Position numbers and translations under genes: made by a program. This document shows positions 44,234 through 53,546 of a DNA stretch of 64,000 nt, in pieces. This DNA is from Acuticoccus kalidii (GTDB lineage Bacteria > Pseudomonadota > Alphaproteobacteria > Rhizobiales > Amorphaceae), in NCBI RefSeq assembly GCF_021556395.1, contig NZ_JAKGCS010000036.1:310001-374000 (forward strand). The letters run 5' to 3'. The notes under the pieces are model-generated. The model did no database searches. It worked only from the letters and a program-made list of their open reading frames with translations, and was not told where the DNA came from. Position 1 is the stretch's first letter. The number at the start of each line of letters is the position of its first letter.

Positions 44234-44776
44234 ATGAAGACGTGGCTTGCTTCCCTCGCCTGCGCGGCCCTTTGCGCAACCGGCCTCGCCTCGGTCGCGG
44301 TGGCCCAGGATCCCGTCGAAGCGCGACACGAAGCGATGGAAGAGATCGGCGACGCGAACCGCCCGATGCGGCGGATGTTCAGCGGCGAGGCCGCCTATGA
44401 CGAGGCGACCGTGCGCGACAGCGCCAATCTCATCGCGAGCCTGGCGGGCGACGATCTGATCGCGCTCTTTCCGGAAGGCAGTGGAAGCCCCGAATCCGAC
44501 GCGCTTCCGGCGATCTGGGAGAACTGGGCCGAGTTCGAGGAACTCGCCATGCGGCTGCAGACCGTCGCCGAAGGGCTCGCCCTCGCGGCTGGCAACACCG
44601 AAGCCGCCGCCGCGAACGAGACCTCGATGGGCGCCTTGATGGGCGGACCGGCCCCGGCGGCCGAGACGGAGATCACCGTGCAGGCCCTCGCCGAAATGCC
44701 CGCCTCCGACGTCTTCGAGATGCTGGGCGACACCTGCGGGGCGTGCCATTCGAAGTTCCGCGCCAAGCGCAACTGA
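44234..44776 (+). CDS. Cytochrome c' family protein
   Basis: Protein of 180 residues with a signal peptide ending SVAVAQ. A four-helix cytochrome c' pattern is visible with the haem motif at the extreme C-terminus (CGACHSKFRAKRN), the diagnostic position. Cytochromes c' bind NO and other gases and act in nitrosative stress resistance. AGGAG precedes ATG at 44234 by about nine bases. A dihaem cytochrome starts 5 bases after its stop. Confidence 0.9.
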   Translation: MKTWLASLACAALCATGLASVAVAQDPVEARHEAMEEIGDANRPMRRMFSGEAAYDEATVRDSANLIASLAGDDLIALFPEGSGSPESDALPAIWENWAEFEELAMRLQTVAEGLALAAGNTEAAAANETSMGALMGGPAPAAETEITVQALAEMPASDVFEMLGDTCGACHSKFRAKRN

Positions 44777-44781
44777 GCCCG

Positions 44782-45699
44782 ATGCGCACGCTCTTCGCGC
44801 TCGTCCTCGTCCTCCTCGCGGGGGCGGCTGCGGGCTATATCGCGCTCGCCGTGTGGCCGATCGGGCCTTCCGGGTCGATCGACGCCTCGCTCGAGGGTGA
44901 TCCGCAGCGCGGTGCCTATCTTGCGCGGACGAGCGGGTGCATCTCCTGCCATACGGATTTTTCGGCCGGCGGCGCGCCGCTCGCCGGAGGGCCGGCGCTC
45001 GATACGCCCTTCGGGGTCTTCCACGCGCCGAACATCACCACCGATCCCGAAGTCGGGATCGGTGCCTGGACGCTCGCGGATTTCGATCGCGCCGTCCGCG
45101 GCGGCGTCTCCCCCGACGGGGAGCCGCTCTATCCGGTCTTTCCCTACGAATTTTATGCCGGCCTGACCGACCAGGAGGTCGCCGACCTCTTCGCCGCGTT
45201 CCAAACCGTGGCGCCCGTCGCCGAGGCGGCACCGGCGCATGTGCTCGACTTTCCGTTCTCGTTGCGCCCGACCCTCAAGGTCTGGCGCGCGCTCTATTTC
45301 CGCCCGGACGAGGGCGCGGCGACGACCGTGGCGGGGGCTGACGCGGCGGCGAGCGAGCCTGCGGCGCGCGGTCGCCATCTCGTCGAGAGCGTCGTCCATT
45401 GCGGCGCCTGCCATACGCCGCGCAACATGCTCGGCGGGCTCGATGCCGCCGCGCCCTTCGAGGGGAGCGACATGCTGCCGGGCGGCGATGTCGCGCCGGC
45501 GATCACCCCGGCGGCCCTCGCGCAAGACGGCTGGTCTATCGAGAGCCTCGCCTACGCGCTGAAGAGCGGGATCACCCCGTCCGGGGATGCGTTCGGAGGC
45601 GAAATGGCCGAATTCGTCAAGCAGGCCACCGCCTTCTTGAGCGACGACGACCGCACCGCGATCGCGACTTATTTGATGGAGCGGCCGGGGAGACCGTAA
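44782..45699 (+). CDS. Dihaem c-type cytochrome
   Basis: Protein of 305 residues with an N-terminal membrane anchor (about 4-25). Two haem motifs, CISCH (N-terminal third) and CGACH (C-terminal half), lie in duplicated class I-like domains; LAGGPALDTPFGVFHAPNITTDP is typical of the cytochromes that accept electrons from dehydrogenases (core GGPALDTPFGVF). It probably delivers electrons in the periplasm together with the cytochrome c' encoded 5 bases upstream. Confidence 0.9.
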   Translation: MRTLFALVLVLLAGAAAGYIALAVWPIGPSGSIDASLEGDPQRGAYLARTSGCISCHTDFSAGGAPLAGGPALDTPFGVFHAPNITTDPEVGIGAWTLADFDRAVRGGVSPDGEPLYPVFPYEFYAGLTDQEVADLFAAFQTVAPVAEAAPAHVLDFPFSLRPTLKVWRALYFRPDEGAATTVAGADAAASEPAARGRHLVESVVHCGACHTPRNMLGGLDAAAPFEGSDMLPGGDVAPAITPAALAQDGWSIESLAYALKSGITPSGDAFGGEMAEFVKQATAFLSDDDRTAIATYLMERPGRP

Positions 45700-45705
45700 C
45701 CCGAA

Positions 45706-45723
45706 TGCATCGTTTGCGATGCA
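45706..45723 (+). terminator. Short hairpin after the dihaem cytochrome gene
   Basis: Arms TGCATCG and CGATGCA (7 bp, perfect) with a TTTG loop, 7 bases after the stop. No T-run, so it is only a candidate terminator. The remaining 218 bases before the next gene hold no recognised feature. Confidence 0.4.
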
Positions 45724-45941
45724 CTCGCACCAAAACACGTCGAATTGCGCACTTCTCGCAAGCTGTGCGGGATCTTTGATGGCAAAATGGCGTTCGTGAA
45801 CTGTGCGGGGGACACGACGCTCCCGACAAGCGGGCCCTTGCGGCGCGTACGCGTCGACTGATCCCGGGAGCCAGAAGTGTTGAAGTGTGAGTTTATGAAA
45901 GCCGAGTCTATTTGTTTGACCAGCCGCGAAGGGGCCGCCCG

Positions 45942-46625
45942 ATGAATGTGGACCTCACGCGGCGTGGCGTCCTCATCGGTATGGGCGCGATGGCAGTCTC
46001 CGGTTGCACGATCGCGCAGGAGCAAGAGCCGTTCGCGGTCGAAAGGCCGACCATCCCTGCGGAATATGTCCGCATGTACGGGCCCGTGCTCAACGAGCCC
46101 TATCCGATCCCGGCGGTCGATCTCAGCAAGATTCAGCCGCAATTCTTCCGCCGTCAGGTCCCCGACCCGACGGGGGAGCGTCCCGGCACGATCGTCGTCG
46201 ATACGCCGAGCCGCTATCTCTATCTCGTCCAGGAAGGCGGAACGGCGATGCGTTACGGCATCGGCATCGGCCGTCAAGGCTTCGACTGGAACGGCGACGC
46301 CACCATCCGCATGAAGCGCGAGTGGCCGGTCTGGACGCCCCCGTCGGAGATGATCGCGCGCGAGCCCGACCTCGAGCAGTATCGTGACGGTATGCCGCCC
46401 GGCCTTCAGAACCCGCTCGGCGCCCGCGCCCTCTACCTCTTCGAAGGCAACCGCGACACGCTCTATCGCCTCCACGGTACGCAGGAAGCCTACTCCATCG
46501 GCCGCGCCGTCTCCTCCGGCTGCGTGCGCCTCCTCAACCAGGACATTATCGACCTTTACAACCGCGTGCCGGTCAACACGCGCGTCGTGGTCCGCCCGCT
46601 CGACGCACCGGCGCTGGTCGCCTGA
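45942..46625 (+). CDS. L,D-transpeptidase (YkuD) lipoprotein
   Basis: Protein of 227 residues. An N-terminal arginine pair (LTRRGVLIGMG) precedes a lipobox-like VSGC at about residues 17-20, so the mature enzyme is probably lipid anchored. The YkuD catalytic centre is YRLHGTQEAYSIGRAVSSG followed by CVRLLN (core HGT and SSGCVRLLN). The enzyme forms 3-3 cross-links in peptidoglycan or links outer-membrane proteins to it. ATG at 45942 has GAAGGGG upstream. A strong bidirectional terminator follows. Confidence 0.92.
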   Translation: MNVDLTRRGVLIGMGAMAVSGCTIAQEQEPFAVERPTIPAEYVRMYGPVLNEPYPIPAVDLSKIQPQFFRRQVPDPTGERPGTIVVDTPSRYLYLVQEGGTAMRYGIGIGRQGFDWNGDATIRMKREWPVWTPPSEMIAREPDLEQYRDGMPPGLQNPLGARALYLFEGNRDTLYRLHGTQEAYSIGRAVSSGCVRLLNQDIIDLYNRVPVNTRVVVRPLDAPALVA

Positions 46626-46665
46626 TCCGGCCAACGGTCCGTCTCACGCCCCCAAGGGCGATACG

Positions 46666-46698
46666 AAAAAGCGCCCCCGAACGGAGGCGCTTTTTTTT
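46666..46698. terminator. Bidirectional intrinsic terminator
   Basis: Between two convergent genes. The arms AAAAAGCGCC (46666-46675) and GGCGCTTTTT (46686-46695) pair fully, with a further CCG-AA-CGG pairing in the loop. A run of eight T follows on the plus strand and a run of five A lies on the other side, so both transcripts can end here. Confidence 0.9.
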
Positions 46699-46722
46699 GT
46701 GGCGTGAACTGAGGGCCGCGCG

Positions 46723-47835
46723 TCAGGCGGCAGCGGCGTAGCGCGCCACCTCCTCGTCCGTCAGTGGGGGATAGTCGGTGTAGCCGATCTCGTTGCCGCC
46801 ATAGAAGGTCGCCTCGTCCCATTTGGCGAGCGGGGCGTTGAGCTTCAGCCGCTCCACCAGGTCGGGATTGGAAATGAACGGCCGCCCGAAGCAGACGAGA
46901 TCGGCAAGGCCGTCCGCCACCCGCTCGATCGCGAGCGCGCGGGTGTAGTTGTTGTTGCCCATATAAAGCCCGCTGAAGTCCTCCTTCAGCGTCCACGGCT
47001 TGAAGACCGCCGGATCGCGCTCGCCGCGCGTTGCCCCTTCGATGACGTGGAGATAGGCGAGGCCGCGCTTGGACAGCGCCTTGGTGTAGGCGGTGAAGAG
47101 CGAGCCGGGATCGGAATCGGCGATGTCGTTCGCCGGGCTCACCGGCGAGATGCGGATTCCGACGCGCTCGGCGCCCCACACGCCGACGACCGCATCGACC
47201 ACTTCGAGCGGAAAGCGCATCCGGTTCTCGATCGAGCCGCCATAATCGTCGTCGCGTCGGTTGGTCTTGTCGGCGAGGAACTGGTGGAGGAGGTAGCCGT
47301 TCGCCGAGTGGATCTCGACGCCATCGAAACCGGCGGTTTTCGCGTTGGTCGCTGCGTTGCGGAAATCCTCCACGATGCGCGGCAACTCGCTCGCCTCGAG
47401 CGCGCGGGGCGTCGAGATATCCTTGAAGCCGGCCTCGGTGAACGCCTTCATCTCCGGCTTGACGGCGGAGGGGGCGACCGGAAGGGCGCCGCCCGGCTGA
47501 AGATCGGGATGCGAGATGCGCCCGACATGCCAGAGCTGAAGCACCATCTTCCCGCCGGCCTCGTGGACGGCGTCGGTCACGTGCTTCCACCCCTCGACCT
47601 GTTCTGCGGAGTGGATGCCCGGCGTCCAGGCATAGCCCTTGCCCTCGGGGGAGATCTGCGTCGCCTCGCTGATGATGAGGCCGGCGCTCGCGCGCTGCCG
47701 ATAATAGGTGACGTGCATGGCTTGGGGGACGTCGCCTTTGCCGGCCCGGCTGCGGGTGAGGGGGGCCATCACGATGCGGTTCGCAAGGTGGATGGGCCCC
47801 ATATCGATCGGCGCGAAGAGCTCAGCGTTCGCCAT
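46723..47835 (-). CDS. Old Yellow Enzyme family NADH:flavin oxidoreductase (NemA-like)
   Basis: Protein of 370 residues. OYE landmarks: IVMAPLTRSRA, LIISEATQISPEG, QLWHVGRISHP, the HSANGYLLHQFLADKTNRR active-site loop (core HSANGYLLHQF), and FGRPFISNPDL. FMN-dependent reduction of activated alkenes, nitrate esters or N-ethylmaleimide is the family reaction. ATG at 47835 is preceded by AAGGA. It lies 135 bases after the D-2-hydroxyacid dehydrogenase gene in the same direction. Confidence 0.93.
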   Translation of the reverse strand: MANAELFAPIDMGPIHLANRIVMAPLTRSRAGKGDVPQAMHVTYYRQRASAGLIISEATQISPEGKGYAWTPGIHSAEQVEGWKHVTDAVHEAGGKMVLQLWHVGRISHPDLQPGGALPVAPSAVKPEMKAFTEAGFKDISTPRALEASELPRIVEDFRNAATNAKTAGFDGVEIHSANGYLLHQFLADKTNRRDDDYGGSIENRMRFPLEVVDAVVGVWGAERVGIRISPVSPANDIADSDPGSLFTAYTKALSKRGLAYLHVIEGATRGERDPAVFKPWTLKEDFSGLYMGNNNYTRALAIERVADGLADLVCFGRPFISNPDLVERLKLNAPLAKWDEATFYGGNEIGYTDYPPLTDEEVARYAAAA

Positions 47836-47970
47836 AGAGAACGATCCTTCAACGATGGGCGTGAGGGGCGGGGCTCTCCCGCCCGCGATTCCTCCTATTT
47901 GGTGTAGTAGCACCTATTGTCCATCCCCACCCTCTCGATTCGCCGCGGCGGAGGGGTGGGGCGCGTTCTC

Positions 47971-48930
47971 TCAGGCGGCGCTCTTCTCGAAGCGGGCGCG
48001 CAGCGGCGGGATGATGCCGGGCGGCTGATTGCCGGCGAGGAGGGCGGTGACGCTGGCGAGAAGGCGTGCCGCCGCCTCATCCTGCGCCTCGAGGGCGACC
48101 CCTCCGACATGCGGCGTGACGACGAGATTGGGCACGTCGAGAAGCGCTTTCGGAATGCCCGGCTCGTTCTCGAAGACATCGAGCCCGGCGCCGGCGATCG
48201 TCCCGTTTCGGAGCGCGTCGATCAGGGCCTCGGTGTCGGTGACGCTGCCGCGGCCGACATTGACGAAGAAGCCGTTCGGGCCGAGCGCCTCGAACACGTC
48301 GCGGCCGATCATATGGTACGTGGCCGACCCGCCGGGCACGGAGGCGATCAGGCAGTCGACGTCGCGGGCGAGGTCCACCACATTGTCGACATAGCGCCAC
48401 GGAAGGTCCGGCTTCGGGGCGGTCGCGTGATAGGCGATCTCCATGTCGAAGCCGGCGGCGCGCCGGGCGAGCGCCTGCCCGATCCCGCCCATGCCGACGA
48501 GGCCGATCCGCTTGTCGCCGATCATCGAGCGCTCCGGCATCAGCTCGCGCCATCCGCCCTTGCGCGCGCCCGCATCATAGGCCGGAATTGCGCGGACCAC
48601 GGCGAGAAGCAGTCCCATCGCATGATCGGCCACCGCCTTCGCGTTCGCGCCGGCGGCGTGGGTCACAAAGATCCCGCGCTCGGCCGCCGCCTCGATGTCG
48701 ACGGCATCGAAGCCGGTGCCGATGCACGAAATCATCTTGAGGGACGGCAAAAGCGCGATCTCCTCGCGCGTGATGCCGCGCAGGCCGCTGGTCACGATGA
48801 TCTCGGCGCGTGCGCGCACCGTTTCGTCGACGGCGGCGATGGAGCGGCGCGCGTCGACGATGTTGCAGATGTCGGCGAGCCGGCTGACATAGGGCGCGGC
48901 GTCGACGCATACGAGCACGTAGTCGGTCAT
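47971..48930 (-). CDS. D-isomer-specific 2-hydroxyacid dehydrogenase
   Basis: Protein of 319 residues. Rossmann motif VGMGGIGQALARR; catalytic arginine in VNVGRGS, glutamate in FENEPG and histidine in TPHVGG complete the family triad. It interconverts 2-keto and D-2-hydroxy acids such as glyoxylate, hydroxypyruvate or phenylpyruvate; the substrate is undecided. ATG at 48930 lies 23 bases after the stop of the serine hydrolase gene. Confidence 0.92.
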   Translation of the reverse strand: MTDYVLVCVDAAPYVSRLADICNIVDARRSIAAVDETVRARAEIIVTSGLRGITREEIALLPSLKMISCIGTGFDAVDIEAAAERGIFVTHAAGANAKAVADHAMGLLLAVVRAIPAYDAGARKGGWRELMPERSMIGDKRIGLVGMGGIGQALARRAAGFDMEIAYHATAPKPDLPWRYVDNVVDLARDVDCLIASVPGGSATYHMIGRDVFEALGPNGFFVNVGRGSVTDTEALIDALRNGTIAGAGLDVFENEPGIPKALLDVPNLVVTPHVGGVALEAQDEAAARLLASVTALLAGNQPPGIIPPLRARFEKSAA

Positions 48931-48953
48931 CGGGGATCGGATCCTTTTGTCGA

Positions 48954-50522
48954 TCAGGGCTCGGCCCGGTCGAAGCGACCGAGACCGTTTTCGTCGAGAA
49001 ACTCTATAGTGAGGGCCGTGCTCGCCGCGCCGTCGCGATCGAAGGTGACGGCGGAGATGGAGCCGTGCGGCATGTTCTCGTTGAGCACGGGGAAGGTGAA
49101 GATGTCGCCCGACCAGGGGCTGAGCGCAAAATGCTGCTCGTCCTCGCCGACCGTCAGCGTCAACGTCTCGCCGTCGAGCGCGACGGAGGCCTTGCCGAAA
49201 TAGGCGCTCTCGAAAACGCCCGTATAGTCGGCGAGCGGTCCGGCGGGGGCCGCGTCCGACGGCGGCGTTTTGCCGACATATTCGCCGACCGGGTCGGTGA
49301 GCGGGCCGATCGCGCCGCGGAAGAGGCTCAACCAGTCGCGCTGCACCTCACCATTGATCACGAGGTCGATGAATTCGGCCGAGACAGCCTCCGGCGCGCC
49401 GATCGGCAGAGCGTTGGTGAACACCACGATGCCGAGCTTCTCGGACGGCAGCATCACGTAGGTCGTCGCCGCGCCGAGGACGAAGGCGCCCGAATGGCTG
49501 AGCGCGACGACGCCCGGCCCGCGCGTTCCGACACCGACGCCGAAGCCGTAAAAGCTGGGCAGGCTCGCGGCCGAGGTCGTGGGGTCGGAGACCGATTGCG
49601 GCGTGAGGGCGGGCAGGAGCGCACCGTTCTTCACGATGTCCTCGCCCTCATAACGGCCCTCATCGAGCACCATGATCATCCAGCGGGCGAAATCCTCCAC
49701 GGTGGAGCTCACCCCGCCGGCGGGCGATTGGGGATCGGGCATCCGCACGGTGACGGGCGCGAACGCACCGTCGATCAGCGTGTGACCGACCGCGCGGTCC
49801 TCGATGGCGGCGAAGTCGGCGAAACGGGAACTCGTGGCGCCCATGCCGAGCGGCGCGTAGAGCACCGTGTCGGAGAGGCTCTCCCACTCCGTGCCGGCAT
49901 TGCGGGCGACCGCCTCGGCGGCCGCCGTCAGGCCGAAATTGGTATAGGCGTAGCTGTCGCGAAAGGCGTTGAGGGGGAGGAGGCGAAGCCGGTCGAGGAT
50001 CGCTTGGCGGCCATAGCCGAGAAGCTCCAGATCGTCCCCCGCATGGTCGGGAAGGCCGGACCGGTGCGCAAAGAGATCGCCGACGGTGACGTGCTCGCTC
50101 ACCCAGGGATCGGCGAGGGCGAAATCCGGCATCAGGGTCTGAACCGGGGTGTTCCAGGCGACGGCCCCTTCGCCGACCTGGTGGGCGACGACCGACGCCG
50201 CGAGCGACTTCGACAGCGAGGCGATCTGGAAGACGGTGTCGGCGCGGACGGGCGCGGCCTTGCCCACTTCGAGGACGCCGAAGCCGTTGGAATAGATCAT
50301 CGTCCCGTCATGGACGACCGCCACGGCGAGGCCGGGCACGTCGGTGCGCTCCAGGATCGTCTCGGCGATCCCGTCGAGCGCGGCGACGGCGCTGTCGATC
50401 CGCTCCTTGGTCACCGCTTCGTCGGCCTCTGCCGCGATCGGGGCGGCGAGGACGCCGATGGCGAGGAGGGCTCGGAGGCCGTTTCGGAGCGAAAAGGCTC
50501 GCGCGGCGCGGATCGACGTCAT
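48954..50522 (-). CDS. Class C beta-lactamase-family serine hydrolase
   Basis: Protein of 522 residues with a signal peptide ending AAEADEA. Beta-lactamase/transpeptidase-like motifs: SLSK (SxxK), YTN (YxN) and HSG in place of KTG. A C-terminal lipocalin-like extension of about 110 residues follows, as in many esterase/D-aminopeptidase members of the family. It probably acts in the periplasm on an amide or ester; true beta-lactamase activity is not implied. ATG at 50522 has AAGGGT upstream; a GTG nine bases earlier is also in frame. Confidence 0.87.
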   Translation of the reverse strand: MTSIRAARAFSLRNGLRALLAIGVLAAPIAAEADEAVTKERIDSAVAALDGIAETILERTDVPGLAVAVVHDGTMIYSNGFGVLEVGKAAPVRADTVFQIASLSKSLAASVVAHQVGEGAVAWNTPVQTLMPDFALADPWVSEHVTVGDLFAHRSGLPDHAGDDLELLGYGRQAILDRLRLLPLNAFRDSYAYTNFGLTAAAEAVARNAGTEWESLSDTVLYAPLGMGATSSRFADFAAIEDRAVGHTLIDGAFAPVTVRMPDPQSPAGGVSSTVEDFARWMIMVLDEGRYEGEDIVKNGALLPALTPQSVSDPTTSAASLPSFYGFGVGVGTRGPGVVALSHSGAFVLGAATTYVMLPSEKLGIVVFTNALPIGAPEAVSAEFIDLVINGEVQRDWLSLFRGAIGPLTDPVGEYVGKTPPSDAAPAGPLADYTGVFESAYFGKASVALDGETLTLTVGEDEQHFALSPWSGDIFTFPVLNENMPHGSISAVTFDRDGAASTALTIEFLDENGLGRFDRAEP

Positions 50523-50700
50523 TGCAATCACCCTTCTTGGATCGCCGACTCTCGGGTCGGTTCTGATCCCTTCTTACGCGATCTTTCGGATTTGCATGCC
50601 CTCGTTCGCCGGCAGCATATGCCGTGCCAGCCGCGCAAGAACCGGCGCGGGCGAAAGGGGTGGGCGGCCGCCGGTCAGAGATCGCTCCCTTGGTGTGACG

Positions 50701-51702
50701 TTATGGCGCCTCCCAGGCGAGCCATTCGCGCTGCACCTCGGCCGCCACTCCATCGTGAGGGCCGGCGAGGTCGGTTCCCCGGCGCGTCGCAAGGGTGAGG
50801 GACAGAAGCTGGCACCAGAGCGCCGCCTCGAACAGCGCGGCGAGACGGTTGGCCGGCGAAAATCCTGCCCGCGACACCGACAGGCCGAGCCGGCGGAGCC
50901 CCGCGCCGAGCGCTGCCGTCCGCGCGTCCGCCGCGCTGCCGTCGCCGAGAAGGACGGCATGGTCGCCGGCGCGGAAGGCATGGGCCGCGCAATGGGTGGC
51001 GCTCTCGGCCTCGAGCGCCATGGCGTCGACGCCGGCGCGCCGCGCGAGGTTCGCCCCGTAATCGGCGAGGCCGAGCGCCGGCCCCGTCGCGAGAAAGACG
51101 CAGCGTCCGTCCGCCTTCAGCCCGGCCGCGACCGGCGCGGCCTCGCGCGCGAACGGCGCGTAGGCCTGGTCGAGCCGGTCGATGGCGTCGGCGCACGTCT
51201 CTTGCGGCGTGCGGGCGAGTACGGCAAGGGCGAGGACCGTCATCATCATGCCGAGCGCCGCGGGATGGGTGTCGGTGCGTGCCGGCAGGGGGAGGAGAAG
51301 CACCTGCTCGGCGAGGCGGGCGAGCGGGCTTTCCGCATCCGTCGTCAGCGCGATGGTGCGCGCGCGCCGCGTCCGCGCCACGGCGAGCGCCTCGATCGTG
51401 CGCCGTGTCCGGCCGCCATGGGAGAGGGCGATCAAAGTCTCCCCCGGACGCGGTGCGTTGTGCCACAGAATATCGGCGGCGAAGGTGGGGCGGACGTCGA
51501 AGCCGCCATCGCGAAACAGACCGGCGACGCAAAGGCCCGCCGTCCGTGCGTCGGCGCCGGTGATCCAGACGGGCCGGGTGTTCTCCACCGCGAGCATCGC
51601 GGCGGCGTCGAGAAGAAGAGGGAGGGCAGCGCCGAGGGCTTTCGGCTGAATGCTCACCTCACGCGCCATCCGGCGGTGGCTCTCGCCGGCTCGATCTGAC
51701 AT
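50701..51702 (-). CDS. SIS-domain phosphosugar-binding protein
   Basis: Protein of 333 residues with two SIS-type repeats: PVWITGADARTAGLCVAGLF and the LIALSHGGRTRRTIEAL loop in the first (SHGGRT standing for the phosphate-binding serine motif), and FLATGPALGLADYGANLA in the second. It resembles the isomerase half of GlmS or the AgaS/FrlB deglycases. ATG at 51702 has GAGAGGA upstream; a GTG 24 bases earlier is possible. The gene is isolated by 120-180 bases on each side. Substrate unknown. Confidence 0.75.
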   Translation of the reverse strand: MSDRAGESHRRMAREVSIQPKALGAALPLLLDAAAMLAVENTRPVWITGADARTAGLCVAGLFRDGGFDVRPTFAADILWHNAPRPGETLIALSHGGRTRRTIEALAVARTRRARTIALTTDAESPLARLAEQVLLLPLPARTDTHPAALGMMMTVLALAVLARTPQETCADAIDRLDQAYAPFAREAAPVAAGLKADGRCVFLATGPALGLADYGANLARRAGVDAMALEAESATHCAAHAFRAGDHAVLLGDGSAADARTAALGAGLRRLGLSVSRAGFSPANRLAALFEAALWCQLLSLTLATRRGTDLAGPHDGVAAEVQREWLAWEAP

Positions 51703-51822
51703 AGGGCGCGGTTCCTCTCGCTCCACTTGGTTCGTGGCGTCTTGTTGGGCCCGGCCGAGACCGGCCGGGCATCCGATCAGACAATCACGAAAGCAGGCGA
51801 AAATGCCAGCGCGGCAAAAGCG

Positions 51823-52473
51823 TCAGCCGTCGATCAGGACCTCGCCGAAGAGCCTGTTCTGGACCGCGCGCGGCTTGGCTGCCTCCGCCGCGTCGGCGGC
51901 CATGAAGGACGACTTGCCCCCTTCGAGCTCGGCGGGAAGGACCATCACCCGGACGAACGCCGCATTGGTGCCGCCGATATTGGTGCCGACCACCATGTCG
52001 GCGCCGGTCTCGAACCAGGCCATGCCGGCGTCGATCCGCTCGACCGTGTCGCCGACCTCGGCGAGGATGCGGCCGAAGACGAGGCGGCGGATACCCGGCC
52101 CGCGATGGCCATGGCGCGGCGTCGCGGCGCCTGGCGGCGATTCGATCCGGTCCGCCCGCACGAGGCTCGCCGGGCCGAAGGTCGGCCTGACGAGTTCGGA
52201 TCGGACGATCTCGGCGCCCTCCAAGGACGCGGCGTCCGGCGCGGCGAGACGATAGATCCACGCGCGTCCGTTGCCGCCCAGCCGGGCCCCGTTCGGCGCG
52301 AAGGCGCCGTCGTCCTCGCCGAGGTCTCGGACGTCGCCGTCCGGGCCGATGAGGGTGAGCGCGCCTGAGACGGCGTAGACGAAGACGGTGCCGTCCGCCG
52401 GCAGCGTGATGCCCGGCTCCGCGTCATAGACGGTGAGGCGGAAGCGGGCGGGGGTGGCCGAGGCGGGCGTCAT
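51823..52473 (-). CDS. Cupin-domain protein of unknown function
   Basis: Protein of 216 residues. Two cupin-like halves are visible: GTVFVYAVSGALTLIGPDG with FAPNGA, and PRHGHRGPGIRRLVFGRILAEVGD with the metal-type histidines in RHGH. ATG at 52473 overlaps the stop of the alpha/beta hydrolase gene by four bases, so the two are co-translated. No family name is offered. Confidence 0.65.
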   Translation of the reverse strand: MTPASATPARFRLTVYDAEPGITLPADGTVFVYAVSGALTLIGPDGDVRDLGEDDGAFAPNGARLGGNGRAWIYRLAAPDAASLEGAEIVRSELVRPTFGPASLVRADRIESPPGAATPRHGHRGPGIRRLVFGRILAEVGDTVERIDAGMAWFETGADMVVGTNIGGTNAAFVRVMVLPAELEGGKSSFMAADAAEAAKPRAVQNRLFGEVLIDG

Positions 52474-53339
52474 GATGCGGCCTTCGCGCGCTTCGCATGG
52501 CCGAGGATCGAGCGGACGAGAAGGCTGTCGGCGTCGAGATATTCGTCGAGAATGTCGAAATGGTTGAACCCGGGCAGGACATGCACGGCCGGATCGAGCC
52601 CATTGCGTCGCAAATGGTGCGAATAGCGATAGCTCTGGTCGATCCAGTGCCACGGCTCCTTGCCGCCGACGAAAAGGGCGACCGGGCATGACAGGAGCGG
52701 CGACCGCGCCTCCACATTGCGCCGGGCGATGAGCGCCTCGGTGAGATTGAGCTCGGCGTTGACGGTCGTCAGCCGCGCGGGGGTCGGGTCGTAGATGCCG
52801 CTGATCAGCGTCGCGCCTTTGACCGGGGCGGTGAAGCCTTCGCGCGCCCAATCATAGGCGATGATCTCGGCGCCGAGATGGGCGCCGGCGGAGTGACCGG
52901 ACAGGGTGATCGCCGCGGGATCGCCGCCGAAATCGCCGATCTTGCGCGCGATGAAATCCATCGCCGCAATGGCCGAGGCGGCGACCGCGTCGAGCGTCGA
53001 GGCCGGGCACAGCTCATAATTGGCGATCACGGTGGTGATGCCGCGCGGCACCAGCGTACCGGCGATAAAGGCGAAATTCGCCTTGTCCTGCGCCCGCCAA
53101 TAACCGCCATGCAGGAAGAGATGGACCGGGGCTCTGTCACCCGCCGGATAGATATCGAGCGTGTGGAGCGGATGGTCGCCATAGGCGACGCTCTCGTGAC
53201 GCGTCAGCGTTTTCGCGGCATCATTGGCCGGCGCGCGATGGGCCCGATAACGCTCATAATCCGGCACGGCGTTCTGGGGATTGTACTGGAACTCGTGCTC
53301 TTCTGGCGTCAGACTGGTCCAGATCGGCGGACTCGTCAT
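52470..53339 (-). CDS. Alpha/beta hydrolase, kynurenine-formamidase-like
   Basis: Protein of 289 residues. The oxyanion motif is HLFLHGGYWRAQDK and the nucleophile GHSAGAHLGAEI; acid and histidine are suggested in VGGKEPW and GFNHFDI. HGGYW is characteristic of arylformamidases (KynB/kynurenine formamidase type) and related esterases. GAGGAG lies about eight bases before ATG at 53339. It starts the pair with the cupin gene and is divergent from the second enolase gene across 207 bases. Confidence 0.82.
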   Translation of the reverse strand: MTSPPIWTSLTPEEHEFQYNPQNAVPDYERYRAHRAPANDAAKTLTRHESVAYGDHPLHTLDIYPAGDRAPVHLFLHGGYWRAQDKANFAFIAGTLVPRGITTVIANYELCPASTLDAVAASAIAAMDFIARKIGDFGGDPAAITLSGHSAGAHLGAEIIAYDWAREGFTAPVKGATLISGIYDPTPARLTTVNAELNLTEALIARRNVEARSPLLSCPVALFVGGKEPWHWIDQSYRYSHHLRRNGLDPAVHVLPGFNHFDILDEYLDADSLLVRSILGHAKRAKAAS

Positions 53340-53546
53340 GAAGGCGTCTCCTCAATCGGTGCGCATTGGGCGAGAAATTGACGGGGCAAAATGCCCTGGT
53401 CTCCATAACTTAAATTGCTAGCGTATGGTGAGAAAAATCCCAATCCGGTCTTGCGGCGCACGGACGATAATGGTTCTTTCAGACGCCAGATTGAGTCGGA
53501 TTTGGGCGTAAACGGTTGCGATCCGGCGCGCGATAGGGAGAACGCG

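Noticed and set aside
53383-53397. GGGCA/TGCCC inverted repeat in the spacer before the second enolase gene
   Set aside because: A five-base stem is expected by chance in this composition; no other support.
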